Shown piece by piece: positions 26,500-36,334 of a stretch of DNA of 64,000 nt (within the stretch, counting starts at the first letter, position 1; every line of letters starts with the position of its first letter). The translations under genes were made by a program, and so were the position numbers. The stretch comes from Aquiflexum gelatinilyticum (GTDB taxonomy: Bacteria > Bacteroidota > Bacteroidia > Cytophagales > Cyclobacteriaceae): NCBI RefSeq assembly GCF_024741135.1, contig NZ_JANSUY010000001.1:496001-560000 (forward strand), read 5' to 3'. The notes beneath the pieces were generated by a model. That model did no database searches. It was given only the letters and a program-made list of their open reading frames with translations, and had not been told where the DNA came from.

Positions 26500-26827
26500 T
26501 ATCAAGTATCAAGTACGAAGAACCAAGTATTAAGAGGCGAGAGACGAGACATAAGACAGAAGACAAAAGACGCAAGACATAAGACACAAGAATTGATTCA
26601 CCAAAGGCTTGGGGTTTCGGTGATAGGAAAAACTTTCCAATAGGTATCAGTTAACCAATTAACCAAATAACCAATCACCAATTAACCAATACCTCATAAC
26701 CTAGCAACCCGACAACCCGACAACGCGAAGCAGACAACAACTACAACTACTACAACCATTACAACATTTCCAACAAATAAAAATTTGCTGCAATAGACCC
26801 TTCGTTCCTCAGGGTGGCGCAAGCGGA
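26500..26827. repeat. Compound intergenic repeat, copy 2
   Basis: Modules from left to right: TATCAAGTATCAAGTACGAA (about 26502-26521), a GAGACGAGACATAAGACA purine tract (to 26590), TTAACCAATTAACCAAATAA (about 26649-26668), ACAACGCGAAGCAGACAAC (about 26724-26742) with a TACAAC tract (to about 26770), and CCCTTCGTTCCTCAGGGTGG-like (about 26798-26817). The order matches copies 3 and 4. It abuts the stop codon of the minus-strand CDF gene. Confidence 0.7.
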
Positions 26828-27730
26828 CTACACCGCCCACTTTCTGTCATTGGTAAAGGCGACGTTGAGCCATTTTTTGAGGGAGATGGGCTTCATTTTG
26901 CTCATAATTTCCTCCCGGATATTGTCCTGTTCGGCCAAAGTAGGTTGCCAACCTTCCGGAGATACCACAAAATCAATTTCGATAAAAAGCTTGGGTCCTG
27001 ATTTAGATACCCTCAAAAAAGACTCTATGAATTGGTATTCTTTTTCAATGTCTGCGACGATCTCCTGACAAAGGTCTAGGTATTTATCATCCGCTTTCAT
27101 ATCGAGTACTTCTCTGATCTGCAAACCCATGTTGGTAATCGGAACTTTGAGAAAATAGCCAGATACCACAATGACCATCAGCGGATCCATGTAAGGCATC
27201 AGGTGGCTGTACTTGGTATAACCCAATCCGATTGACAATAAAAAACCTACCAAAACCGCAAGACTTAGGAAAGTATCCATGAGCCATTGTTGGGATTCAG
27301 CATCGATCAAACCTGAAGGAATGGTTTTTTGTTTCTTTTTCAAAACCAAGTGGACCGCATAGCAGCTCAATGTTGCAATAAAAGCATAAATCAAACCCGA
27401 ACCTGCATTGACCTCTTGTCCTCCAGAAAGCAGTGTAGATATCCCTGAGAAAAGCGCAAAAAGACAGAGGATCGTGATGACAAGAAACTTGCCAAGGATG
27501 ATGATGGGTTCGATCATCTCTTTGCCATAAGGGAAGCGGTCAAAATCCTGCCGTGCCATAAAGGAAGCTGTGATCAATGAAATCATTGAAAGTCCGACAC
27601 TGATCAAAGAATAAATGCCATCAAAAAGGATGATTTTGGAGTTTTCAACAATTCCCCATACGACCGCCAATAGTGCCGAAAGTAGTGCACCGTAAACAGA
27701 GAACTTCAACAGTTGTTTTTCTGTGTTCAT
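26828..27730 (-). CDS. CDF-type cation transporter
   Basis: About 300 residues from the ATG at 27730 (MNTEKQLLKFSVYG); a TTG start at 27766 would add 12. Six hydrophobic helices and a short cytoplasmic C-terminal domain (FLRVSKSGPKLFIEIDFVV) fit the cation diffusion facilitator family. Metal-site Asp residues are visible in FDGIYSLISVG (helix 2) and MDTFLSLAVLVG (helix 5), in positions where Zn/Fe/Mn exporters have HxxxD or DxxxD pairs. The histidine of the usual Zn site is not seen, hinting at Fe or Mn. Metal exporter by family; specificity is inference. Confidence 0.8.
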   Translation of the reverse strand: MNTEKQLLKFSVYGALLSALLAVVWGIVENSKIILFDGIYSLISVGLSMISLITASFMARQDFDRFPYGKEMIEPIIILGKFLVITILCLFALFSGISTLLSGGQEVNAGSGLIYAFIATLSCYAVHLVLKKKQKTIPSGLIDAESQQWLMDTFLSLAVLVGFLLSIGLGYTKYSHLMPYMDPLMVIVVSGYFLKVPITNMGLQIREVLDMKADDKYLDLCQEIVADIEKEYQFIESFLRVSKSGPKLFIEIDFVVSPEGWQPTLAEQDNIREEIMSKMKPISLKKWLNVAFTNDRKWAV

Positions 27731-28067
27731 AATTTTTATCTGTAGTTTGAGTCTAAAAATTTGCAATCTGGCAGAACCTAAAGGTATTGTATATCCAAAA
27801 TGAAATCAAGTGGAGGGTTTTTTAAAATTAGAAGTTATTTCGCCCCTTCAGGGCTGACCTGACACAATTGATTTTTTTGGGATGGGCTGCACCCATTCCT
27901 GAGTTATCTTGCCCTTTCAGGACTGAGATGAAAAAATGAATTTTAGAAAATTCCACTTTTCTCCTCTTCCCTTGACTCATCTTTCGGTATTGGACCTTCC
28001 TGATTATTAAAATCTTGAATTAAATTTTAATTTTGTTAAAATAGAAAAAATTCCCCCAAACACCTCT
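27731..28067. other. Spacer with CCCTTCAGGGCT-type repeats
   Basis: Contains CGCCCCTTCAGGGCTGACC (about 27841-27859) and the related TTGCCCTTTCAGGACTGAG (about 27910-27928), inverted-repeat modules of the sort found between genes in many Bacteroidota. An A/T-rich stretch with TAATTTTG (about 28028-28035), matching the -7 consensus TAnnTTTG, precedes the patatin gene. A -33 element is not convincing. Confidence 0.45.
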
Positions 28068-30398
28068 ATGAAGAAATTTTTACTGTTCCTGATCGGTATA
28101 TCCGTAGTTTTTGTACTGCAGGCCCAAGAAAAAGCAAATACCGACAGACCCAAAATCGGACTTGTTCTCAGTGGTGGAGGTGCCAAAGGAATGGCCCATG
28201 TGGGAATTTTGCGGTACATGGAAAAGGCCGGCATCCGACCGGATTTTATAGTCGGAACTTCAATGGGATCGGTTGTCGGAGGTTTGTATGCTTTGGGGTA
28301 CAGTGCGGATGAATTGGAGCAGATTATCCTGAATATCGATTGGGATATTTTGATTACCAACCGGGTTGGATTCAACGATATTGCTTTTGAAGAAAAAGAA
28401 TATTACAACAGATATTTGGTCGAATTGCCGGTGATCGAAGGTAAAGTTTCGCTCCCCTCCGGACTGATTCATGGTCAGATGCTTTCTGAAACTTTGCATT
28501 ATTATACCTGGCCTGCGAATAACATAAAAAGCTTTGACGATTTCCCTATACCGTTCAGGTGTATTACCACCGATGTGAAGACAGGGGAAGGTATTGTACT
28601 TAAGGATGGCTATCTCCATGATGCATTGCGTTCGAGTATTGCGATTCCGACTTTTTTTACCCCATTTGACATGGACAGTACTTTAGTGGTCGATGGTGGC
28701 GTGGTCAATAATTTTCCTGTGGATGTGGTCAAAGAAATGGGCGCTGACATCGTCATAGGTGTCAATGTGGGAGATGAAGACTTTCTTAATCCCAAAGATA
28801 TCGGCTCATTTTCAGGGATCTTGATGCAGATCGCCATGTCAAAATCATACAGCAGACTCAGGCAAAATATTCAGGATACGGATATTTACATCAAGCCGGA
28901 CCTGAAAAACTATTCAACAGGTAGCTTTAGCAAGTTTCGCGAAATCCTGGAATTGGGGGATTTGGCCGGACAAAAGCATGCCCAAAGATTCAAAGACCTT
29001 GCTGATAGTTTGGGCGTTTTTGTAGAAACTCCAGGTATAGGACTTGAAGTAGAACCCATCACTATCAGTGATATAGACGTGAGTGGAAATTACCTGTTTT
29101 CTGATGTCCTGATTAAATCCAAGCTGGATATCAAGGAAGGTGAAACCGTCTCCCGAAGAGAATTGAGAGAAGGTATGTCGCGGGTTTTTGGGATCAACGG
29201 ATTTTATAATGTGGATTATTCTTTGATCAAAATTCAGGATGATGAATACCGCCTTGTAATCAGGGCAAATGAGAAACCTAAAAGTTTACTGTTTGCCTCT
29301 GTCCATTATGACAATCAATTTTCGGCAGGCATCCTCCTCAACCTGACCATGAGGGATGTTTTGGGCAAATCATCCCGCTCTATCATTTTGGCAGATATTT
29401 CTCAAAATCCTAAGTTCAGGTTTGACTATTATAAATATATCGGTCAGCAGAAGCAGTATGCCCTAAATATGAAATTGAATTACCTCAACCAAGAAGCTCC
29501 TGTGTATGAGGAAGGTAAAGTGACCGATATCAATGTCAACAGGGAAAGTAGGGTAAGTGCACATATCATGTCTACCCAATCCCTGAAAGAAACCTTTGTT
29601 TTTGGAGGATTTTGGGAAAATAACCAATCAAAATCCAGATTCAATGTTGCGACTCCATCAGATATCAAAAACGCCACTAGAAATTTTTTGGGACTGAGGT
29701 TTATGTACTACAGAAACTCCTTGAATGACAGAAACTACGCTACCCGTGGTGCAGAGGCGATTGTGGAACCTGTTTTCATGTTCAATAACAATATCAAAAT
29801 CAACCTCAATGCCGGGGTTGACACCTTGTTTTTGGGTGAGGGAGAAGGTCAGTTTGGGATTCCTGCCAATCAACTTCCGTTTTTTGTTGATATCTTGACT
29901 CCAAAAGGGTATTTCGCATTTTATTTCAAGTACCTCAAATATTTCCCTTTGGCAAGAAACTTTCAGTTCATGCCGACAGCGGCCACAGGTCTGACGCTTT
30001 CCAATGAAGGTGCTTTTAAGGTATTTGACGGTTTTATTGCAGGAGGGCATCAGCGGATCAGGTTCAATGACACCAGGATTTGGGGATTGAACTACCGGGA
30101 ATTGGAAACTCCCAACTTTGCCAAGTTGGGACTTGAATTACAATTCATCCCGGTTACTAATATCTTTCTCAGGACAGGGGCCAATATTGTCGGGTATAGC
30201 GGGCATGTTCCCTTAAAAGGAGGGGAAGGTACAATCATTTCTGAAATGCAATCAAACAATATTTTCGGTTATGGGGCAGACATTACATATAAATCCATTT
30301 TGGGACCCATTGTAGCGGGAATCGGAAAGAACAATTCAGATAAAAACCTTAGGGCTTATTTTTCTATAGGATTCTCATTTGGATATTCAGACCGTTAA
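28068..30398 (+). CDS. Patatin-like phospholipase with outer-membrane barrel
   Basis: 776 residues. Signal peptide (1-19). Patatin domain with oxyanion loop GGGAKG (36-41), nucleophile Ser65 in GTSMG and catalytic Asp209 in DGGVVNNFP. Around 325-400 there is one POTRA-like module (ISDIDVSGNYLFSDVLIK), then a C-terminal ~380-residue segment of beta strands ending in FSIGFSFGYSDR, a 16-strand surface-antigen/BamA-like barrel. The arrangement is that of PlpD-type (Vd) autotransporter phospholipases. Predicted to be anchored in the outer membrane, hydrolysing phospholipids or lysophospholipids. Confidence 0.93.
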   Translation: MKKFLLFLIGISVVFVLQAQEKANTDRPKIGLVLSGGGAKGMAHVGILRYMEKAGIRPDFIVGTSMGSVVGGLYALGYSADELEQIILNIDWDILITNRVGFNDIAFEEKEYYNRYLVELPVIEGKVSLPSGLIHGQMLSETLHYYTWPANNIKSFDDFPIPFRCITTDVKTGEGIVLKDGYLHDALRSSIAIPTFFTPFDMDSTLVVDGGVVNNFPVDVVKEMGADIVIGVNVGDEDFLNPKDIGSFSGILMQIAMSKSYSRLRQNIQDTDIYIKPDLKNYSTGSFSKFREILELGDLAGQKHAQRFKDLADSLGVFVETPGIGLEVEPITISDIDVSGNYLFSDVLIKSKLDIKEGETVSRRELREGMSRVFGINGFYNVDYSLIKIQDDEYRLVIRANEKPKSLLFASVHYDNQFSAGILLNLTMRDVLGKSSRSIILADISQNPKFRFDYYKYIGQQKQYALNMKLNYLNQEAPVYEEGKVTDINVNRESRVSAHIMSTQSLKETFVFGGFWENNQSKSRFNVATPSDIKNATRNFLGLRFMYYRNSLNDRNYATRGAEAIVEPVFMFNNNIKINLNAGVDTLFLGEGEGQFGIPANQLPFFVDILTPKGYFAFYFKYLKYFPLARNFQFMPTAATGLTLSNEGAFKVFDGFIAGGHQRIRFNDTRIWGLNYRELETPNFAKLGLELQFIPVTNIFLRTGANIVGYSGHVPLKGGEGTIISEMQSNNIFGYGADITYKSILGPIVAGIGKNNSDKNLRAYFSIGFSFGYSDR

Positions 30399-30557
30399 TT
30401 TTTTATTACTTATTTAATTCCTTTTTGGGTTCTTTGATTTTTTTATCATTTTTGTGTCATTATGAAGGCTTAATTTTTCTCCGGTTTGTTTTGGCGCAGC
30501 CCTTTTAGGGACGGCAGCCTATAATTTTCACCTCCCTACGGGATAGCTATTTCATAT

Positions 30558-31949
30558 ATGACCATCAAGAACTTTATCCATCATTTCCGTCAGGCTGTAA
30601 AGGGCCTAGAGGAAGATTTTACCAATATCAGTATCAAAAAAGCGATTTTCTATCTTTCCATTCCGATGATTTTGGAGATGGTCATGGAATCGTTGTTCGC
30701 AGTAGTGGATATCTTTTTTGTAGGAAAACTGGGCGTGCACGCAGTCGCCACTGTTGGCCTGACTGAATCGGTTTTGACGATAATTTACTCCATTGCCATC
30801 GGTCTCAGTATGGCCGCAACAGCGATCGTAGCCCGTAGGATAGGAGAGAAGAAACCCAAGGAAGCCTCCGCAGCAGCTTTTCAGGCCATTTTGGTTTGTT
30901 CGCTTTTTGCGGTAGCAGTGGCGGTATTGGGAGTTATCTATGCCAAGCCTATGTTGGCGTTGATGGGGGGAGAACCGGACGTGATCGAGCAGGGCTATCG
31001 TTACACCCAAGTTATCTTTGGTGGAAATGTTTGTGTGATGTTGCTTTTTCTAATTAATGGAATCTTCAGAGGAGCCGGTAATGCCGCGGTAGCAATGCGG
31101 ACTTTGTGGATTGCCAATGGCTTCAATATTGTGTTGGATCCGATCTTAATTTTTGGATTTGGGCCGATTCCGGCCATGGGATTAGAAGGGGCGGCTTGGG
31201 CGACTACGACAGGCAGGGGAATTGGTGTGATTTACCAGTTTTATATCTTGTTCAATGGTAAATCCATCATCAAGTTCTATTGGGACAGCCTTAAGATGAA
31301 TTGGAAAACCGTCCTAACGATCATCAAAGTAGCTTCCGGTGGAATGGGTCAATTTCTAATCGAATCAGCATCTTGGATTTTCCTGATGCGGATTATTTCT
31401 GAATCCGGTTCTGTTGCTTTGGCAGGCTACACGATTGCGGTGAGATTGATTATCTTTGCACTTTTGCCTGCCTTTGGACTTTCAAATGCCGCTGCGACCT
31501 TGGTAGGACAAAACCTCGGTGCCCTTCAACCAGGTCGGGCTGAAAAATCTGCTTGGTTGGCGGCCCATCTTACAGCCATATTTCTTGGGTTTTGTGCCAT
31601 TATTTTCATCGCCGGAGCAGGGTTTTTTATCGGGATTTTTAATCAGGAAGAAGGAGTTATCGCCGTTGGGACAATGGGTCTGACCATCATTTGCTTGGGG
31701 TATGTTTTCTTTGGCTATGGGATGGTGATGAGTCAGTCGCTCAACGGTGCCGGAGATACCAAGACGCCTACGATCATCAATTTGGCCATACTTTGGGGCT
31801 TTCAGATTCCTTTTGCTTACCTGCTTGCTAAGACCTTCGGATTGGGAGCAACGGGGGTTTTTATCGCCATTGCAGTCAGCCATTCACTGCATGCAGTGGT
31901 AAGCACTTTGGTGTTTAAAAGAGGAAAGTGGAAGTTGGTGCAGGTTTAG
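30558..31949 (+). CDS. MATE family efflux transporter
   Basis: 463 residues with about 12 hydrophobic helices. Family stretches: YLSIPMILEMVMESLFAVVD, FVGKLGVHAVATVGLTES, NGIFRGAGNAAVAMRTLW and QSLNGAGDTKTPT. Na+- or H+-driven export of drugs or cationic metabolites. It is unlinked to the patatin gene by function and lies 160 bp downstream of it. Confidence 0.9.
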   Translation: MTIKNFIHHFRQAVKGLEEDFTNISIKKAIFYLSIPMILEMVMESLFAVVDIFFVGKLGVHAVATVGLTESVLTIIYSIAIGLSMAATAIVARRIGEKKPKEASAAAFQAILVCSLFAVAVAVLGVIYAKPMLALMGGEPDVIEQGYRYTQVIFGGNVCVMLLFLINGIFRGAGNAAVAMRTLWIANGFNIVLDPILIFGFGPIPAMGLEGAAWATTTGRGIGVIYQFYILFNGKSIIKFYWDSLKMNWKTVLTIIKVASGGMGQFLIESASWIFLMRIISESGSVALAGYTIAVRLIIFALLPAFGLSNAAATLVGQNLGALQPGRAEKSAWLAAHLTAIFLGFCAIIFIAGAGFFIGIFNQEEGVIAVGTMGLTIICLGYVFFGYGMVMSQSLNGAGDTKTPTIINLAILWGFQIPFAYLLAKTFGLGATGVFIAIAVSHSLHAVVSTLVFKRGKWKLVQV

Positions 31950-32478
31950 GTTTGGTTCAATAACCTCAAACAAATTATGTATGCTAAATCCGAGAATCTC
32001 TAAGTCTCAAAATGGCGTAATTGTCCGAGTTGTCATCCTGAATTTTTCAACATTAAGAGAAATGTCCAGAGAGGAACTGACATATAGGAAAACCCCCAAC
32101 AGGGGTTGAACCATTAATAGCCCCGGGTTTCAACCCGGGGATTTATGGCGATTTAAGTTCAGGCCAACCCTGAAGGGGTTGAACATCCTATATTGAAACA
32201 ATTCTGTTATTGGTAGTGATTCTGATGGTTATCTGGAGAAGGGTCTCTTATTTTTTTGAGATCTTGAATCCTCGTACCTCGGATTCAAGATGACGGGTAA
32301 CCACTGGTCCTTGACCACGCTAGCCCGGTCCGCCGCGGCGGATCCTCCTCCCCGCGCTTGATCTAGTTGAGGATTATCCTAAAGTAAGAGATTGGAAAAA
32401 TTGTATGCTTACCAATTAAATCCTACGTGGGAGATAACAATTGTACTGTGTAAATTACTTCCCTGACATTCATTCCAC
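31950..32478. repeat. 529 bp spacer with palindromic repeats
   Basis: No gene. It holds a near-perfect palindrome CCCCGGGTTTCAACCCGGGG (32121-32140), an AACCCCCAACAGGGGTTGAA-like module (about 32091-32110) with a further copy near 32171 (CCCTGAAGGGGTTGAAC), and TCCGCCGCGGCGGA (about 32327-32340) within a GCCCGGTCCGCCG stretch that also occurs in the hairpin element at 5320-5333. The 3' end of the nosY gene is on the right. Confidence 0.65.
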
Positions 32479-33246
32479 TCAAAAATCCTTTCTCTTGAAT
32501 ACCCTCATTGCAGCGGAAACAGGCAAAATCATCCATACAAACATGACTGCGGAGGAAAGGAGGATTCCCTTTGCCGAACCGAAGAAATCCTGAAAGAAGG
32601 CTCCGGTATATCCCATCAAAGCGGAGATGTCCAATTGCATTAACATGATGATTCTTCCCAAATCCACTGGATTCAAAAACACCAAAGCCAAAGTGGGTTT
32701 TTCCAATGGATAATCCGCCAAACTATAAATCAGGTACAACACAAATCCATCATAAACCAAAGAGAAATAGATCCAAAATGACAGGCTGATGCCGATTGCT
32801 TTGGCCTTATCCCTAGTCAGAACTGAAGCCAAAAATGCTAATCCGGCAAAAACTACACTCAGTCCGATGCCGATTCCCAATAAGATCAAGACTGAAGAAT
32901 CCGCGCCCCACAGGATCATGGGCACACCAAAACCTATTACAATGGCCAGGCTCAAGACAAACATTACCGCTAAGATCTGACTTAGGAAAACATCCCTTCT
33001 TTTGACAGGTTGGGCGAGCATAAGCTCGGTAAACTCCAGGTTATTAAAAAAATGAGTCGTGGCAAAGATGGCTGAAATCAAAGGAACTATCATTAGCATG
33101 ATGTTGAGCAGACTGAGCGAAACCTTGCTCATGTCTTCCGAAACCTGGTAAATGGAGATCGCTACCAATACCATAAACAGTGTATAAAGTAAGGCAAACC
33201 TAGACTTTACAATATCATATAGGGCATATTTCAATAACTTAAACAT
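32479..33246 (-). CDS. nosY: Copper ABC transporter permease NosY
   Basis: 255 residues with six hydrophobic helices. It is the last gene of the nos operon, and its start overlaps the stop of nosF by 8 bp. Together with NosF (ATPase) and NosD it helps mature the Cu sites of NosZ in the periplasm. Identified by position and by LEFTELMLAQPVKRRDVFLS, a linker typical of NosY permeases between the second and third helices. Inner membrane. Confidence 0.85.
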   Translation of the reverse strand: MFKLLKYALYDIVKSRFALLYTLFMVLVAISIYQVSEDMSKVSLSLLNIMLMIVPLISAIFATTHFFNNLEFTELMLAQPVKRRDVFLSQILAVMFVLSLAIVIGFGVPMILWGADSSVLILLGIGIGLSVVFAGLAFLASVLTRDKAKAIGISLSFWIYFSLVYDGFVLYLIYSLADYPLEKPTLALVFLNPVDLGRIIMLMQLDISALMGYTGAFFQDFFGSAKGILLSSAVMFVWMILPVSAAMRVFKRKDF

Positions 33247-33982
33247 GGCTCAATTCAGTTTTAATTTGCTTTTTTTTTAAACTCCATTCCATCAATCTTG
33301 CTATCGCGGTGGTGAATTTGGATTCTCCTGTGATATCCTTCAGGCTTTCAGTAGTGTCATTGAAGAATACCTTCCCTTCATGGATATAGATCGCATGGTT
33401 GGTCAGTTCATCCAATTCACTCAGGATATGGGAGGTGATCAGGATGAGTCTTCCCTTTTCCCGTTCTTGGATGATTTTGTTTTTCAGGATTTCTACAGCG
33501 ATAGGATCTAGTCCGGCAGTAGGTTCATCGAGAATCAGAATATCCGGACGAAACATAAAAGCCAGGGAAGCACTCACTTTTTGGCGTGTTCCCCCGCTAA
33601 GGGTTCGCATGGGTTTGTCCAACATGTCCATCAAGCCAAACTCAGAGGCCAATTCCATATCATATTTTTTGATATCCGGCCGCATGTCCTGCATCATCGA
33701 GAACAGCTGGCCGATTTTGATATTGTCGGGATACCTTCCGATCTGTGGCATATACCCGATATCGGATCGGTAGGCAAAGCTACCTTTGATGGAATTGCCT
33801 TTGACGAGGATGTCTCCCGCATTTGGGATGACCATGCCAAGGATGATTTTGATCAGTGTGGTTTTTCCGGAGCCATTGGGACCCATGAGGGCATAGCTTT
33901 TTCCCGATTCAAATTCGAGGTTGAAATCCTTCAGTACTTCTAGCTTGCCAAATTTTTTATGTATTTGCTGTACGGATATCAT
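33239..33982 (-). CDS. nosF: NosF ATP-binding protein
   Basis: 247 residues. Walker A GPNGSGKT (34-41), signature LSGGTRQK, Walker B LILDEPTAGLDP and a switch His (ITSHILSELDE). It overlaps nosD upstream by 26 bp and nosY downstream by 8 bp. Energises the NosFY transporter that, with the periplasmic NosD, delivers a sulfur-containing species or copper for the CuZ centre of nitrous-oxide reductase. Confidence 0.92.
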   Translation of the reverse strand: MISVQQIHKKFGKLEVLKDFNLEFESGKSYALMGPNGSGKTTLIKIILGMVIPNAGDILVKGNSIKGSFAYRSDIGYMPQIGRYPDNIKIGQLFSMMQDMRPDIKKYDMELASEFGLMDMLDKPMRTLSGGTRQKVSASLAFMFRPDILILDEPTAGLDPIAVEILKNKIIQEREKGRLILITSHILSELDELTNHAIYIHEGKVFFNDTTESLKDITGESKFTTAIARLMEWSLKKKQIKTELSHV

Positions 33983-35204
33983 AAGGTCTCATTTTTGGGG
34001 AGTTGTCGATCATATTTTCGGGCGTGATAGAAGGGATCACTTTTTCCATCCTGTCGAGGAGCGTCACCAGAAAGCTTCTCCAAAGAATCACGGCTGAAGG
34101 AATTTTTTCTACAATGACACTGAATAAACTGATGGGACGATAGGGAACGTCACCTGTCCGGTTTTTGTCTAGGTCGTAGCCTTCATATTTGTCCCAATAA
34201 TTATTTTGTAAAGTATTCAAGACTACACTGCCGTTGGTGCTGATGTCAAATGTGTTGGCTATGAAATTGTTCTCTTCGAAAGTGTTTTGGTCACAGCTCG
34301 CCATAAGCTTGAGTGCCCATCCATTTTGTGTAAAGGAATTTTTTTGGAAAGTGCTTCGGCTGCAGCCTTCCATGTAGATCCCGATGGTATTGTTTCGGAA
34401 AATGTTACCGATCACTTCGCTGTCGGTGATGTCTTTGAGCAATATCCCGTAGGAGCTTGCTCCTTTATTTTCTTCAAAGATATTTTCCTTCATCAGGACA
34501 TTTCGGGTGTACATGACCGCAACGCCTGCGCCGTTTTTTCGGAAGGTATTTTGGATGTAGCTGTTGTCATGGGAAAACATAAAATGTAAGCCATATCGGT
34601 TGTTTGCCTCGATCATGTTGCCGGTACTGACTGTATTGGTGACAAACTCAAGGTAAATGCCATCCCTGTGGCCACTTACAGTGTTTCCTTCAATGAATGA
34701 ATCACGGCATTTCCATAGATGGATGCCGTTGCCGGTTTGGTATTCCCGCTCGGCATGGGAAGAAAGCCTGTTGTTTTTGATGGTTAGGTTGGAGGAATTG
34801 GAAAAGTGTAAGCCGAAGAATGTTTCTTCCAGGATATTGTCTTCTACTGTGCAGTTTTTGGAATCAAAAAACTTGATTCCTGCAGAATCGTCCATATTTG
34901 ACATTCCGGTATTGATGATTTTAAGACCCCGGATATGCACATTGTCTGATGCTATCAAAAAAACGTTTCCTTTTGCTCTTCCATCAATAATTGGATAGGA
35001 CTCGCCAATCAGTGTCAGGGGCTTTCGGATGGTAATTTCATTTTCAGCGAAAGTTCCTTTTTCGATGATCAAGGTATCACCTTCAGCTGCGAGAGTGACA
35101 GCAGATTGAATGGATTGACCGTTTTTGACCCTGATGGTTGAAGCTTCCAAGGAAACTGTCATCAGGATAAAAAGGGTCAGGAAAAGGAGTTTTACAGTTT
35201 TCAT
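33957..35204 (-). CDS. nosD: NosD periplasmic copper-maturation protein
   Basis: About 415 residues from ATG 35204 (MKTVKLLFLTLFILMTVSLE, a signal peptide); a longer frame reaches 35264 but would lose the signal. The rest is a right-handed parallel beta-helix (CASH/NosD repeats: GIHLWKCRDSFIEGNTVSGH, GLHFMFSHDN, GAGVAVMYTRN). Two C-terminal helices with VILWRSFLVTLLDRMEKVIP follow, as usual in NosD. It overlaps nosF by 26 bp. Needed for CuZ maturation of NosZ. Confidence 0.9.
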   Translation of the reverse strand: MKTVKLLFLTLFILMTVSLEASTIRVKNGQSIQSAVTLAAEGDTLIIEKGTFAENEITIRKPLTLIGESYPIIDGRAKGNVFLIASDNVHIRGLKIINTGMSNMDDSAGIKFFDSKNCTVEDNILEETFFGLHFSNSSNLTIKNNRLSSHAEREYQTGNGIHLWKCRDSFIEGNTVSGHRDGIYLEFVTNTVSTGNMIEANNRYGLHFMFSHDNSYIQNTFRKNGAGVAVMYTRNVLMKENIFEENKGASSYGILLKDITDSEVIGNIFRNNTIGIYMEGCSRSTFQKNSFTQNGWALKLMASCDQNTFEENNFIANTFDISTNGSVVLNTLQNNYWDKYEGYDLDKNRTGDVPYRPISLFSVIVEKIPSAVILWRSFLVTLLDRMEKVIPSITPENMIDNSPKMRPYDIRTANT

Positions 35205-35233
35205 TTTTTTGGATTTAAAGTCCGAGTAATTTT

Positions 35234-35668
35234 TCACTTGAATTGTGTGACCAATTCGCCCCAAGCCAAATACACTCCTCCATGTTCGGATTTGTATGAC
35301 TCTAAAGTCTTATAATCGGAAAAGGCGATGATGTTGCTTGCCATGGGGGTTTTGAATTTGTCAGACTTCAGGTAAAAAGCAACTGTAGCATCAGTCAGGC
35401 TTTCGGGTTTGGTATAGTCAGCGACGAGGATATGTTTGATGTCTTCCTGATTGACTTCATCGGATTCTAAAAATGACATCAGGCAATTGACATCGTCGAA
35501 GATGAAGATTTTCCCTTTTTGAGTCACAACTTCAGCCCCATGGACAGGATCCATAAGCTTCATTTTGCAGTGGTGACAATTGTCCTTTCCATAACTGATG
35601 GGTCTCGGCTCTGCATTGCAAGACCAGATCAACATAGAGATCAAGAGTATTTTGAGTGCATTTTTCAT
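35234..35668 (-). CDS. nosL: NosL copper-binding lipoprotein
   Basis: 144 residues. Signal peptide with lipobox LIWSC (about 13-17) and the Cu(I)-binding motif CHHCKMKLMDP (about 31-41). A beta-rich body with FDDVNCLMSFLE is typical of NosL. It supplies Cu(I) to NosD/NosZ. nosD follows after 29 bp. Confidence 0.92.
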   Translation of the reverse strand: MKNALKILLISMLIWSCNAEPRPISYGKDNCHHCKMKLMDPVHGAEVVTQKGKIFIFDDVNCLMSFLESDEVNQEDIKHILVADYTKPESLTDATVAFYLKSDKFKTPMASNIIAFSDYKTLESYKSEHGGVYLAWGELVTQFK

Positions 35669-35689
35669 GATCGGTGTGGTTTATTTTTT

Positions 35690-36277
35690 TTAGAATGTAT
35701 GAGTTTTCTTTTTCTTCCTCCATTCGGTAAATACTGCAATTGTCAAAAGCAAGGCAGATACTCCAAGAATCCATCCTCCCGTATCAGGACCTGAATAAGC
35801 TAGGAAGTTGAGGAGTTCTTTGTATCCGAGCAGCGGAGGTTGGTAAGCCATTCCCGGAACTTTGATCGCAGCAGTTTGGTCAAGGTTGTGGCCATAATCA
35901 TATCCCCAAAGGTACATGTCGATCAAGACCCCGATTCCAAGCAGGATGATCATCCCAAAGAAGGAATAAAGAGCCCATCTTTTGGCTATGGCAGCCGTCA
36001 GCATCCCAAATCCGATAATGAATCCAAAGACATAGATCAGGTAGGTAAATTCAGGAAACATCTCCTCTCCGATATGCTGCATGCCGATGTAGTGGTTGAC
36101 ACCGTTGATGATTTCGACATCTCCGCTGAGGCGGTCTATCCATATTTTCATATTCAATCCTTCGGGGTATTGCGGAGCCCAAAGGCTGATCTGCCACAAA
36201 GGAGTAAAGTACGCGGAAACCATCAGGGCAGCTGCGATGAGTGCCAAAATCCGGTTTGTTGGGCTGATATTGTTCAT
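35690..36277 (-). CDS. Nos-associated membrane protein of unknown role
   Basis: 195 residues with four or five hydrophobic segments (about 9-30, 78-97, 102-121, 165-184). Between helix 1 and helix 2 lies a ~50-residue periplasmic loop with GVNHYIGMQHIGEEMFPE, containing His and Met residues that could bind a metal or heme, and a second loop with YLWGYDYGHNLDQ. It sits between nosZ and nosL with 21 and 57 bp gaps, and proteins of this sort recur at this place in nos clusters of Bacteroidota. A role in copper delivery or electron transfer is an inference. Confidence 0.75.
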   Translation of the reverse strand: MNNISPTNRILALIAAALMVSAYFTPLWQISLWAPQYPEGLNMKIWIDRLSGDVEIINGVNHYIGMQHIGEEMFPEFTYLIYVFGFIIGFGMLTAAIAKRWALYSFFGMIILLGIGVLIDMYLWGYDYGHNLDQTAAIKVPGMAYQPPLLGYKELLNFLAYSGPDTGGWILGVSALLLTIAVFTEWRKKKKTHTF

Positions 36278-36334
36278 TTTTTTGGATTTTAATCACCGCC
36301 GGTTTTGATCCCGGCGGTGAGGATAATGAAGCAA

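Noticed and set aside
26500-26800. Repeat array considered as CRISPR
   Set aside because: Units are short, degenerate, without uniform spacers, and no cas gene is near. The same holds for 45572-45926 and 50687-51107.
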